A DNA stretch of 64,000 nt from JAHDFB01 sp965658745 (GTDB taxonomy: Bacteria > Bacteroidota > Bacteroidia > Chitinophagales > Saprospiraceae): positions 124,001 through 188,000 of the forward strand of contig CBFHTK010000001.1 of the NCBI GenBank assembly GCA_965658745.1. The letters are read 5' to 3'. The position numbers were made by a program, and so were the translations under genes. Of this stretch, positions 8,791 to 17,482 are shown in pieces. The notes beneath the pieces were generated by a model. The model saw only the letters and a program-made list of their open reading frames with translations. It did no database searches and had not been told where the DNA came from. Within the stretch, counting starts at the first letter, position 1. Each line of letters begins with the position of its first letter.

Positions 8791-9711
8791 ATGACTCAAA
8801 CTACGAATCGAATTATCATGGTTAGACCAGCCAACTTTGTTTATAATACTGAAACAGCTGATAGTAATGGATTTCAAAATATAGAGTTGGGACTTTCGTC
8901 CCAAAAGATAATCGAAGATGCTATCACAGAATTTGATGAATTTGTAAAATTATTGCGAGGTCAGGGCATTACCGTTCAAGTACTTGAAGATACTACACAT
9001 CCTATCAAGCCCGATGCAGTTTTTCCAAACAACTGGTTTACAACACACCAAGATGGGTCAATCGTTACATACCCTATGTACGCAGAGAATCGTAGACTCG
9101 AGAGACGTGAAGATCTAATTGACATAATAGGATCCAATATTCCAAAAATAAAGAGGTATGGATTTGAGTACTTTGAAGAAGAATCCAAATTCCTTGAGGG
9201 AACCGGTAGTATGATTCTCGACCGAACCAATAAGATCGTCTATGCTTGTTTAAGCCCAAGAACTAATATTGAGATTCTAGATAAGTTTAGCATTCTAAAA
9301 AGCTACCAAGTAGTGTTTTTTACTGCAGTTGACCGAAAAGGATCTGAAATATATCATACCAATGTACTGATGACTCTCGGAGAGGAATTTGTTGTAATCT
9401 GCTTAGACTCCATAAAAGATCCTGACGAAAAGAAAGCTCTTCTAGAGCATTTCAAGAGAACGGACAAGGAGGTAATAGAAATAGACTACGATCAGATGGA
9501 CGATTTTGCTGGAAACATGATCCAATTGAAGAATGGATCGGAAGATCGTTTTATCATAATGTCTGCAAGTGCATTTCAATCTTTAAATTCCAATCAAATC
9601 GAAGCACTTGAAAATCATGGAACAATTATTAGTCCTGATTTACAGACAATCGAAAAGATTGGCGGCGGATCTGCTCGCTGTATGATAGCCGAAAATTTTC
9701 TGCCAGAATAA
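8791..9711 (+). CDS. ctlX: CtlX-type guanidino/ureido hydrolase (amidinotransferase fold)
   Basis: A 306-residue member of the arginine deiminase/amidinotransferase fold superfamily. It most resembles the Bacteroidota citrulline-utilisation hydrolase CtlX. Visible marks are RIIMVRPANF at the start, DAVFPNNWFTTHQDG, FLEGTGSMILDR, EIYHTNVLM with the catalytic His, and the near-terminal nucleophile Cys297 in GGGSARCMIAENF. The superfamily acts on guanidino or ureido compounds through a Cys-His-acid centre, so hydrolysis of citrulline or a related compound is expected. Exact substrate is inferred. It sits 12 bases behind the queuosine-precursor transporter. A strong hairpin lies about 90 bases downstream. 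Confidence 0.85.
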   Translation: MTQTTNRIIMVRPANFVYNTETADSNGFQNIELGLSSQKIIEDAITEFDEFVKLLRGQGITVQVLEDTTHPIKPDAVFPNNWFTTHQDGSIVTYPMYAENRRLERREDLIDIIGSNIPKIKRYGFEYFEEESKFLEGTGSMILDRTNKIVYACLSPRTNIEILDKFSILKSYQVVFFTAVDRKGSEIYHTNVLMTLGEEFVVICLDSIKDPDEKKALLEHFKRTDKEVIEIDYDQMDDFAGNMIQLKNGSEDRFIIMSASAFQSLNSNQIEALENHGTIISPDLQTIEKIGGGSARCMIAENFLPE

Positions 9712-9803
9712 AAATGTATGTATCCTCATATTGCAGATTTCCAACTAAAACTAGTTAGGGATATTGCTTTCTTAGTTGCATAGCTCTAAATATCAATAGA
9801 CAT

Positions 9804-9834
9804 CAATTCAGTTTTCGAAAGAAAAACTGAATTG
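9804..9834 (+). terminator. Perfect 12-bp stem-loop after ctlX
   Basis: CAATTCAGTTTT pairs perfectly with AAAACTGAATTG around a seven-base loop. It lacks a trailing T-run, so it is not a canonical intrinsic terminator. Its place between ctlX and the promoter of the TonB-dependent receptor suggests an RNA 3' end or an insulator. Confidence 0.4.
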
Positions 9835-9932
9835 TAACTAGTTTTCCACAATTCTATTGCGTTTTACACATGTATTAAGATTAAATTATGAAATAATTAA
9901 TATTAAAACATAATATATATTTTAGTGCGAAC

Positions 9933-9940
9933 TATATTTG
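9933..9940 (+). promoter_or_regulatory. -7 promoter box of the TonB-dependent receptor gene
   Basis: TATATTTG matches TAnnTTTG exactly and ends 28 bases before the ATG at 9969. The upstream region is very AT-rich and has no unambiguous -33 TTG. Confidence 0.5.
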
Positions 9941-9968
9941 TAGCATCAGAAACAATTAAAAACTATTT

Positions 9969-12539
9969 ATGAAAAAATTTATCTACACTTTTATTTGTGC
10001 ATTATTGAGCCTTACAATATATGCACAGTCTACAATAACGGGTACTATTCTAGATACTGATACTTCAGAGCCTCTTATTGGTGCTTCAGTATATTTGAAA
10101 GGTACAAATACAGGAACTGTTACCGATTTAAAGGGTGCTTTCTCATTAACAACGGACAAAACTGGTAACTCAACTATTGTTGCCTCATATGTCGGTTATC
10201 TAGCAACCGAAAAAAATGTCAATCTCAATGGTGGAGACATGGCGATTGGTTCATTAATGTTGTCTAACGACGCCGTAGGAATCGGTGAAGTTGTCGTTAC
10301 AGGTGTTATGGATATCGTTAGAGATAGAAGGACTCCAGTAGCTGTATCTACGATTGGAATTGAAGAGATACAAAGTAAGGCCGTTGGAAATGTGGAATTT
10401 CCTGAACTTATGAAAAATACACCTTCTGTTTACGTTTCAAATCAATTAGGATTTGGTGATTCTCAGATGTTCATGAGAGGTTTTAATCAAACTAATACTG
10501 CATTCTTATTAAATGGACAGCCCATTAATGGTATGGAAGATGGAAGAATGTATTGGTCAAACTGGTCTGGAATGTCAGATGTAGCATCAGCTGTACAAAT
10601 TCAAAGAGGATTAGGATCGTCGAAATTAGCTATTTCATCTGTTGGTGGTACAGTAAATATTGTAACCAAGACTGTTGACAACAAAGAAGGTGGTTTTGCT
10701 AGAATGATGGTCGGTAATGACGGATATTTGAAAGGAACTGCTTCATACAGTACAGGCCTGCAAGGTAAGTGGGCTGTGACAGCTCTTGTTGATCACTGGC
10801 AAGCAAACAACAAATGGTCAGATGGTACTTTTGGTCAAGGTCAGAACTACTTCTTGAGCGTCGGTTACGTTCCCACTGCTAAGTCAACTTTTAACTTCCT
10901 TATTACTGGAGCTCCTCAAAATCACGGTCAAAGATGGTCTCAAAACCTAGAGACTTTAGAGGAAACTCCTAGATTCAACCAACACTGGGGCGAATACAAT
11001 GGAGACATCATAAGCGAAAGGACTAATTTCTACCACAAGCCTGTAATTAATCTTAGTTGGGATTATGCAATCAATGATATTTCTTCTCTTTCATCTGTGC
11101 TTTATGCATCATTTGGTCGAGGCGGAGGAACTGGTAACTACGGTAGCAACAGATTAAGAACTGATGCTGGACAAGTTGACTGGGATGGTATCGAAGCACG
11201 TCAATCTCAAGATTCTACTGGTATTGGCGTTTTCAGCGATGACTATGCTTTAAGAGCATCAATGAACAATCACCAGTGGTATGGAAATGTAACAACGTAT
11301 GAAACTAAGCTTGCAGAAAACTTAAGCTTAAGCGTAGGAGCAGATGTTAGGTTTTACAAAGGTGACCACTTCAGACAGCTCGTAAATACATTTGGTTTGA
11401 ATGGATGGAATGAATCATTCAGACATGCGACAAGACCTTCAGATTACGTAGTTACTGAGACATACAATGTGAATCCTTGGTCTACAGTTTTCAATTTTGC
11501 TGACGAAAGTCAAAGAATTGCTTACGATTATTCTGAGAACATTAATTATCAAGGTGTTTTCGGTCAAGTTGAGTACTCAACAGCAGCGTTCTCTACATTT
11601 GTTCAAACAGCAGTTAGTAACCAATCTTATCAAAGAACTGGTAGATGGTCTGACATTGGACAATCTGATTTAGTAAACAAAATAGGATATAACGTAAAAG
11701 GTGGAGCGTCTTACTCATTTGACCTTTCTAACACTATTTTCGCAAATGCTGGATACTATTCCAGACAACCTTATTTGGACAATATCTTCGAAAATATTAG
11801 ATATTCAAATGATTTTGTTCAGCCAGAAATTGAAAATGAGAACGTTATCGGTTTAGAGTTAGGTTACAAGTTGTTTTTGCAGAATTTTGCAGCAAACGTA
11901 AATCTATATAACACAAGTTGGGGTAATAGAACAAACATCAGTGTATTCAACAATGATAACGGAACACCAGATGACGAGAGTGATGATTTTGCTCAGAGAA
12001 ATATTGAAAGAGGAATTTCACAAGTTCACCGAGGTTTTGAATTAGACTTGAGCTATAAGATCATGGATGGTTTTAGAGTAAAAGGTTATACATCATTAGG
12101 GGACTGGAAGTTTACCGAAATTGCTAACGTAACAGTCTTTAACGATGACACTGGAGAAGAAATTGGTTCAGAAGACGGAACTGATCTTTCAGACATCCAT
12201 GTTCCAAATGCACCTCAAACATCGTTTGGTTTAGGTTTGGACTACAAAATGAAAGGTTTTTCCGCATATGTTGACTTCAACTATTTCGATAGAATCTTCA
12301 GAAATGACAACTTCAACAGTTCAGAATCATTCCTAAGACAAGAAATTGGAACGCTTGATCCTTATTCTTTGGTAGATGCAGGATTAGGTTACAAGTTCAA
12401 CTTAGGAGAGCAAGCTATTGAATTAAGAGCCAATGTTTACAACGTACTTAATTCTTTCTATATTAACCAGTCTGATCCATTTGGATTGTTGAATGGTAAT
12501 GGAAGAACTTGGAACACTTCTTTAAAGTATTCTTTCTAA
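9969..12539 (+). CDS. TonB-dependent receptor with carboxypeptidase-like regulatory domain
   Basis: An 856-residue outer-membrane active transporter. Order of parts: signal peptide ending TIYAQ; a carboxypeptidase-regulatory-like beta-sandwich (about 22-110, STITGTILDTDTSEPLIGAS and GTVTDLKGAFSLTT); a plug domain beginning VGIGEVVVTGVMDIV with LLNGQPINGMEDGRMYW; then a 22-strand-type barrel ending in Phe (TSLKYSF), as outer-membrane barrels do. Ligand specificity is not readable. There is no SusD partner downstream, so it is a solitary receptor rather than a SusCD glycan system; a siderophore, peptide or metal complex is as likely as a sugar. It has its own promoter box and an intrinsic terminator. 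Confidence 0.92.
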   Translation: MKKFIYTFICALLSLTIYAQSTITGTILDTDTSEPLIGASVYLKGTNTGTVTDLKGAFSLTTDKTGNSTIVASYVGYLATEKNVNLNGGDMAIGSLMLSNDAVGIGEVVVTGVMDIVRDRRTPVAVSTIGIEEIQSKAVGNVEFPELMKNTPSVYVSNQLGFGDSQMFMRGFNQTNTAFLLNGQPINGMEDGRMYWSNWSGMSDVASAVQIQRGLGSSKLAISSVGGTVNIVTKTVDNKEGGFARMMVGNDGYLKGTASYSTGLQGKWAVTALVDHWQANNKWSDGTFGQGQNYFLSVGYVPTAKSTFNFLITGAPQNHGQRWSQNLETLEETPRFNQHWGEYNGDIISERTNFYHKPVINLSWDYAINDISSLSSVLYASFGRGGGTGNYGSNRLRTDAGQVDWDGIEARQSQDSTGIGVFSDDYALRASMNNHQWYGNVTTYETKLAENLSLSVGADVRFYKGDHFRQLVNTFGLNGWNESFRHATRPSDYVVTETYNVNPWSTVFNFADESQRIAYDYSENINYQGVFGQVEYSTAAFSTFVQTAVSNQSYQRTGRWSDIGQSDLVNKIGYNVKGGASYSFDLSNTIFANAGYYSRQPYLDNIFENIRYSNDFVQPEIENENVIGLELGYKLFLQNFAANVNLYNTSWGNRTNISVFNNDNGTPDDESDDFAQRNIERGISQVHRGFELDLSYKIMDGFRVKGYTSLGDWKFTEIANVTVFNDDTGEEIGSEDGTDLSDIHVPNAPQTSFGLGLDYKMKGFSAYVDFNYFDRIFRNDNFNSSESFLRQEIGTLDPYSLVDAGLGYKFNLGEQAIELRANVYNVLNSFYINQSDPFGLLNGNGRTWNTSLKYSF

Positions 12540-12570
12540 GGTACCAGTAAAAAAATGTAAAACATTGAAG

Positions 12571-12607
12571 AACAAGAGCTTTCCAATACGGAAGGCTCTT
12601 GTTTTTT
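12571..12607 (+). terminator. Intrinsic terminator of the TonB-dependent receptor gene
   Basis: ACAAGAGCTTTCC and GGAAGGCTCTTGT form a long stem with one G-U pair around a short loop, followed directly by TTTTTT. It lies 31 bases after the stop codon. Confidence 0.85.
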
Positions 12608-12735
12608 CTACCAGACTTTTGAATATAATAACACCAAAAACTGATCATACTTTTTTTAGATTTATATGCATATGCGATGCACTACAAAAGCACTGAACTC
12701 TTAGAAACGCTACTAATAACTTCAACTATAATTAA

Positions 12736-15549
12736 ATGACTAAAAAGATATACCTCATAGTAATTTTTGTAAGCTTTTATATGCTTGCCAATGCACAGCT
12801 CCTGATTACCGAAATAAGCTATAATCCTCCTGAATCAGGTAGTGATTCACTTGAGTACATTGAGATCGTAAATACTGGATCGGCACTCGACGTCACTGGA
12901 TACAGTATGACAGGAGTAGATTATACTTTTGATGGTTTGCTAGCAGAAGGTGAAGTGTTGGTCATTGCAGTTAATCCCACTGCAATGAATAATGTTTTTG
13001 GCGTCAGTGCTGAGCCTTTTGGAGGTGCATTGTCAAATGGTGGTGAGACGCTTACTATTCTTGATAATAATAGCACTGAAGTACTTAGTATTCCCTTCGA
13101 TGACGGATCGCCATGGCCAACGAGTGGAGATGGTACAGATGGGGAAGGAGCTTCAATTGTTTTATGTGACACCGATAATCCTCAATTAGGTGAATCGTGG
13201 AAAGTCAGCGGTGAAAGTACAGGTATCATAATAAATGGTTCAACCGTTTTTGGTAGTCCAGGTTTGGTCGAAGACAGTGGATGCGATAGCGGACCTAGTG
13301 GAATCATAGTTACAACTGACGGACTAACTTTCGTTCCTGCAGACATCACGATAAATCAAGGAGAAACAATTACTTTCACAAATGGTGGCGGTAATCATAA
13401 TGCTAACGGAAGCAAGGACATATATCCCGACAATCCTGAAGGCTTCACAAGTGGACCTCCATCATCAGATTCTTGGGTTTATGAGCATACTTTTAATATA
13501 CCTGGTTTTTACGAATACAGATGTGATCTTCATATCGGCGCTGGAATGGAAGGTTCAATAACAGTTATGCCTGCACAAGACAATTCTGACCTACGAATTA
13601 CAGAAATATTTTACAATTCTAGTATTACACCGGATTCACTTGAGTTTATAGAACTCTTCAATGCTGGGACTAGTGCTGCAAACCTTGAAAATTACAAGTT
13701 AATTACCTCTTCTATTGACGTAACTTTGCCTATTGGGCAAGTCTTGCCAGGCGCGTACATGGTACTTTGCAAAAATGAAGTTGCATTTACGCAAGCTTTT
13801 GGTAGTGTGACTAACTTACTAGAGTGGGGTGAGGGTACATTAAGCAATGATGGAGATAATATCGCTATTCTAAATGAAATCGGTACTGAGATCATCAGTG
13901 TAAGTTATGACGATAACATGCCGTGGCCAGAAGATGCCGATGGTTCTGGCAGTTCAATTTCACTATGTGATCCCCTTGCTAGTTTTACCGCTGAGGAAGT
14001 AAAGGCGACAACATATCCAGCAATTACTTTCGACGATAAGACATTCTTTGCAACTCCCGGTATGCCAAACTATTGTGCCTACACGATTGCTGAGATATCA
14101 CAAAACGATGCACAAGGAGTAAATACCAAAAACGGAGTGAATACGATTTCCTCAGGACAAGTATATGGTATAAATTACCGTCCAAATGGGCTTCAGTTCA
14201 CAATTATTGACGAAGATGGCGACGGAATAGGAGTCTTCTCAGGATCTGAGAATTACGGATATACTGTTAACGAGGGTGATCTGGTTAGTATACTAGGAAA
14301 TGTTGGTCAATTTAGTGGGCTTGCTCAGATCTATACCGATACTCTGATTCTAAATGGCAATGCTACAATTCAAAGTCCAACAGTGGTTGTTGCTCTTGAT
14401 GAATCGACAGAATCTCAATTGGTACAAATCGAAAATGTCAGTATAGTAGATCCCGACCAATGGACTAGCAATCCTTTCGGTTTTAATGTTACCGTGAGCA
14501 ATGGCACAAATGAATTTGACATACGTATTGACAACGATGTAAGTGATATTATCAGCCAAAACTATCCTACTGGGACTTTTACTATAACAGGTATTGGCGG
14601 GCAATTTGATCAAAATGCTCCATTTGACGAAGGCTATCAACTACTTCCGCGATATATAGAAGACATTGATCCATTTGTTCCTTTTGTCAATAGTTATCCT
14701 CTGCGAACGATAGCAGATGTGAAAGATAATGATGCTGAGGGTATTGCCTTAGCGGATGGCGACCAATGCACATTGGAAGGAACTGTTTATGGAATTAATC
14801 TACGGCCATCTGGATTACAATTTACTATCATTGATGATAATGGGGATGGCATTGCTGTTTTTGCGGGCAGCGAAAACTTTGATTACACAGTCAATGAAGG
14901 AGATGAAATACAGATTAAAGGATCGATCGATCAATTTAACGGTTTAACAGAAATCATCCCTGATTCGATTTTCTTCTTACAAACTGGAAGTATTCAATCA
15001 CCAACTCTAGTTTCATCAGAATTGACAGAAAATGAAGAATCAGCATATATTGAAATTGGTGAGATACTAACACTTGTTGATCCAGATGCTTGGAGTGGAG
15101 ATGGAACAACATTCTCTGTAGTAGGGACTGATGGCTCAATGGAATACGAAATATTAATTGACAATGATACTGAACTATCTACCTTGATATTTCCAGGACT
15201 ACCATTGACAATAAGAGGAATTGGCAGCCAAAGAGATTTGGAAGCACCATTTGATGAAGGATACAGAATCGTTCCAAACTTTGAAACTGATGTTCAATTT
15301 GTGTTAAATACACTTGTATTTGAAGACATAAAAGTATCAATCTATCCTAACCCCGCTTCTTCTTATATCATCATCGAAACTGAAGAACGCTTGAAGTCAT
15401 TGGAAATATGGAACAACTTGGGACAAAAAATTCTAACTACAACAAGTTCAAAAGTCTATATTGATGTGTTAGACAGTGGTATTTATCAACTTAGAGTCAC
15501 TACAGATCAAGGTCAATCAATCAAAAGCTTTATAAAGCTCGGAAGCTAA
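12736..15549 (+). CDS. Secreted lamin-tail / cupredoxin / OB-repeat protein with T9SS sorting domain
   Basis: A 937-residue exported multidomain protein. After a signal peptide ending MLANAQ come: a lamin-tail domain (about 21-180, LLITEISYNPPESGSDSLEY); a plastocyanin-like cupredoxin (about 188-278) with likely copper ligands His221, Cys263, His266 and Met271 in RCDLHIGAGM; a second lamin-tail domain (about 285-445, LRITEIFYNSS); two OB-like repeats of about 190 residues (YGINYRPNGLQFTIIDEDGD and YGINLRPSGLQFTIIDDNGD); and a T9SS C-terminal domain (VSIYPNPASSYIIIE). Type IX export to the surface or medium is therefore expected. Lamin-tail and OB modules often occur in extracellular nucleases, but I see no nuclease domain. 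Role unknown. Confidence 0.85.
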   Translation: MTKKIYLIVIFVSFYMLANAQLLITEISYNPPESGSDSLEYIEIVNTGSALDVTGYSMTGVDYTFDGLLAEGEVLVIAVNPTAMNNVFGVSAEPFGGALSNGGETLTILDNNSTEVLSIPFDDGSPWPTSGDGTDGEGASIVLCDTDNPQLGESWKVSGESTGIIINGSTVFGSPGLVEDSGCDSGPSGIIVTTDGLTFVPADITINQGETITFTNGGGNHNANGSKDIYPDNPEGFTSGPPSSDSWVYEHTFNIPGFYEYRCDLHIGAGMEGSITVMPAQDNSDLRITEIFYNSSITPDSLEFIELFNAGTSAANLENYKLITSSIDVTLPIGQVLPGAYMVLCKNEVAFTQAFGSVTNLLEWGEGTLSNDGDNIAILNEIGTEIISVSYDDNMPWPEDADGSGSSISLCDPLASFTAEEVKATTYPAITFDDKTFFATPGMPNYCAYTIAEISQNDAQGVNTKNGVNTISSGQVYGINYRPNGLQFTIIDEDGDGIGVFSGSENYGYTVNEGDLVSILGNVGQFSGLAQIYTDTLILNGNATIQSPTVVVALDESTESQLVQIENVSIVDPDQWTSNPFGFNVTVSNGTNEFDIRIDNDVSDIISQNYPTGTFTITGIGGQFDQNAPFDEGYQLLPRYIEDIDPFVPFVNSYPLRTIADVKDNDAEGIALADGDQCTLEGTVYGINLRPSGLQFTIIDDNGDGIAVFAGSENFDYTVNEGDEIQIKGSIDQFNGLTEIIPDSIFFLQTGSIQSPTLVSSELTENEESAYIEIGEILTLVDPDAWSGDGTTFSVVGTDGSMEYEILIDNDTELSTLIFPGLPLTIRGIGSQRDLEAPFDEGYRIVPNFETDVQFVLNTLVFEDIKVSIYPNPASSYIIIETEERLKSLEIWNNLGQKILTTTSSKVYIDVLDSGIYQLRVTTDQGQSIKSFIKLGS

Positions 15550-15739
15550 ATCTTGAATTGTATCAAAAGTCTAAAGTCTTTCTATAATTTTAGTCGATGA
15601 TTATTGAGAGTTGGAAGATATTTCGAAAATCTTGAAACTTCTTGGATCAAAAAAACATTAAATAACTGAACAGTAGAATTGTAGGCATTGATTTATGTAC
15701 ATAATGGCTGCAACTATATATTAACTATAAAAACAAACA

Positions 15740-16462
15740 ATGAATAAGTTTTTCTCTTTCGTAGCAGTAGCTACTTTATTCGTAAGCTTTGGTCTTACTA
15801 AATTGAATGCTCAGACTTCATTAAGTGAAGGAATGATAAAAATGGAACTTACTGATATCAAATCCGATGATCCTGCAATGGGGGCACAACTTGGAATGAT
15901 GAAGGGTTCCACTACAACAGTATATTTTGATGATAAGAAATCATTAACTCAAATGGACATGATGGGTGGAATGATGGAGATGTCAGTTATGGCAGATGTG
16001 AAAACTAAAGCTGGTTTCCTTCTTTTCAAAATGGACATGCTTGGTCAAAAAGTGAAAGTCAACATCAGCGAAGAGGATGTAAAAACGAGAGAAGCAGAAA
16101 ATGTAATGTCAGATATAACAGTTGTATATGATGAATCTGACACGAAAGAAGTAGCTGGTTATAAGTGCTACAAAGCGACAATCACTTCTCCTGGTCTTCA
16201 AGGAGGTGCAATCACAGCTTATATAACTGACGAGATTACTGCTTCTGCAGATATCATTCAAGGAATTACCGCTGATAAAATCAAGGGATTCCCATTGGAA
16301 TACGTGATGGGAGCGCAAGGGATAAGTATGGTTTATACGACAGTAGAAATCAAGACTGACATCGATAAGAGTGTATTTGAAGTAAATACAGAGGGATACG
16401 AAGAGCAAACGATGGAAGAATTTACGAAGACAATGGGAGCAATGGGTGGTATGGGATTCTAG
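15740..16462 (+). CDS. Exported DUF4412-like protein of unknown function
   Basis: A 240-residue exported protein with a signal peptide (LFVSFGLTKLNAQ). Its body resembles the DUF4412/GLPGLI-type beta-rich periplasmic proteins of Bacteroidota: an opening strand, a metal-poor Met-rich stretch (QMDMMGGMMEMSVMADV), and the turn KEVAGYKCYKATI, where these families have a conserved AGYKCYKA-like segment. No catalytic residues are recognisable. The C-terminus is Gly/Met-rich (TKTMGAMGGMGF). It is monocistronic, followed by an intrinsic terminator. Domain assignment is by resemblance only, and function is unknown. Confidence 0.72.
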   Translation: MNKFFSFVAVATLFVSFGLTKLNAQTSLSEGMIKMELTDIKSDDPAMGAQLGMMKGSTTTVYFDDKKSLTQMDMMGGMMEMSVMADVKTKAGFLLFKMDMLGQKVKVNISEEDVKTREAENVMSDITVVYDESDTKEVAGYKCYKATITSPGLQGGAITAYITDEITASADIIQGITADKIKGFPLEYVMGAQGISMVYTTVEIKTDIDKSVFEVNTEGYEEQTMEEFTKTMGAMGGMGF

Positions 16463-16526
16463 ATCCACGTAGATCCATCAACTTTCGAGATCCTTAGTAT
16501 CTCATAAAGAACAGTAGATATGAAAT

Positions 16527-16560
16527 GGGTAGTCCAATTATTTTGGATTGCCCTTTTTTA
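16527..16560 (+). terminator. Intrinsic terminator
   Basis: GGGTAGTCCAA and TTGGATTGCCC form a stem with wobble or mismatched pairs near its base, followed by TTTTTTATT. It closes the DUF4412-like gene. Confidence 0.7.
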
Positions 16561-16567
16561 TTCGACA

Positions 16568-16602
16568 TTGCTCAAACGATCTACATTTTTATAGTACTTT
16601 TG
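16568..16602 (+). promoter_or_regulatory. Promoter of the ACP-to-lipB operon
   Basis: A TTG at 16568-16570 and an exact -7 box TACTTTTG at 16595-16602 are separated by 24 bases. The acyl carrier protein ATG is 28 bases further on. The same TTG-24-TACTTTTG arrangement recurs before the thioesterase at 19809-19844. Confidence 0.55.
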
Positions 16603-16630
16603 GCGAAAGCCATCTAATAAAACGGAATAC

Positions 16631-16879
16631 ATGGATCAAAATCAATATGAAGAACTGAAAGCAATTTTAAAGCCATATGTGCAAAATCAAACAGCTTTCG
16701 AAAACATCACAAATGACACCCACTTTATCGAAGACCTAGAAATAAATTCAGCAAATCTTGTTGATGTCGTTCTTGATGTAGAAGATAAATATGACATTGA
16801 AATTGACAATGATAGCATGGAAAAAATGCTAACTATTAACGATGCGTTGACAATCATTACCGAAAAGCAGAACTCCTAG
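16631..16879 (+). CDS. Acyl carrier protein
   Basis: An 82-residue acidic four-helix carrier protein. The phosphopantetheine attachment Ser is Ser40 in DLEINSANLVDVV, which replaces the classical DSL with NSA. Helix III is acidic (DVEDKYDIEIDNDSM), as needed for partner docking. It is not the housekeeping AcpP type, which has GADSLD; it is more like the accessory carriers found next to secondary lipid genes. No ketosynthase is adjacent. It opens a group with an FMN reductase, a binding lipoprotein and lipB, and lipB takes octanoyl groups from an acyl carrier protein, so a link to lipB is possible but inferred. Confidence 0.85.
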   Translation: MDQNQYEELKAILKPYVQNQTAFENITNDTHFIEDLEINSANLVDVVLDVEDKYDIEIDNDSMEKMLTINDALTIITEKQNS

Positions 16880-16938
16880 AACACTTGAATAATTTACGTG
16901 TTATACAAGGGTAACATTCGGTAAATTAAAACGAGTCA

Positions 16939-17478
16939 ATGATAACTATTATATCGGGTACAAATAGGAAAAATTCAAAAACAGAAATAGTAGCAAAATA
17001 CTACTATGAAACAATAAAAAGTATTACTGACGCACCAGTCAAATACTTGAGTTTGCAGGACATTCCGTTGGATACATTGAACCCTGAAATGTATGAGGAA
17101 AATGGTCAGAGCTCAGAGCTACGTAAACTACAAGATGAATACTTGGTAGATGCTCACAAATGGGTAATCATATCACCTGAGTACAATGGCTCTTATCCAG
17201 GGGTATTAAAGTTGTTTCTAGATGCTGTCTCGATCAGAAAGTATAAAGAAACATTCAAAAATAAGAAACTTGGCCTTGTAGGCGTGGCAAGTGGTAGGGG
17301 AGGAAACCTGAGAGGTTTAGACCAGTTAACTAATTCAATGAACTATTTAGGTTTTTCAGTAATGGCTAATAAACTCCCACTTTCTCTAATTGACAAAAGC
17401 ATTAGTAACGAGCAAGTTAGTAACGATGCAACAGAGTCTGCGATTTTAAATCATGCAGAACAATTTATTAAGTTCTAG
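16939..17478 (+). CDS. NAD(P)H-dependent FMN reductase
   Basis: A 179-residue flavodoxin-fold protein of the NADPH-dependent FMN reductase family. The phosphate-binding loop is ISGTNRKNSKTE near the N-terminus; the flavin-contact motif is SPEYNGSYPGVLKLFLDAV, and a second glycine loop GVASGRGGNLRG follows. Such enzymes reduce FMN, quinones or azo compounds using NAD(P)H. It lies 59 bases after the acyl carrier protein gene and four bases before the lipoprotein start, which suggests one transcript. Substrate is not readable. Confidence 0.88.
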   Translation: MITIISGTNRKNSKTEIVAKYYYETIKSITDAPVKYLSLQDIPLDTLNPEMYEENGQSSELRKLQDEYLVDAHKWVIISPEYNGSYPGVLKLFLDAVSIRKYKETFKNKKLGLVGVASGRGGNLRGLDQLTNSMNYLGFSVMANKLPLSLIDKSISNEQVSNDATESAILNHAEQFIKF

Positions 17479-17482
17479 ACCT

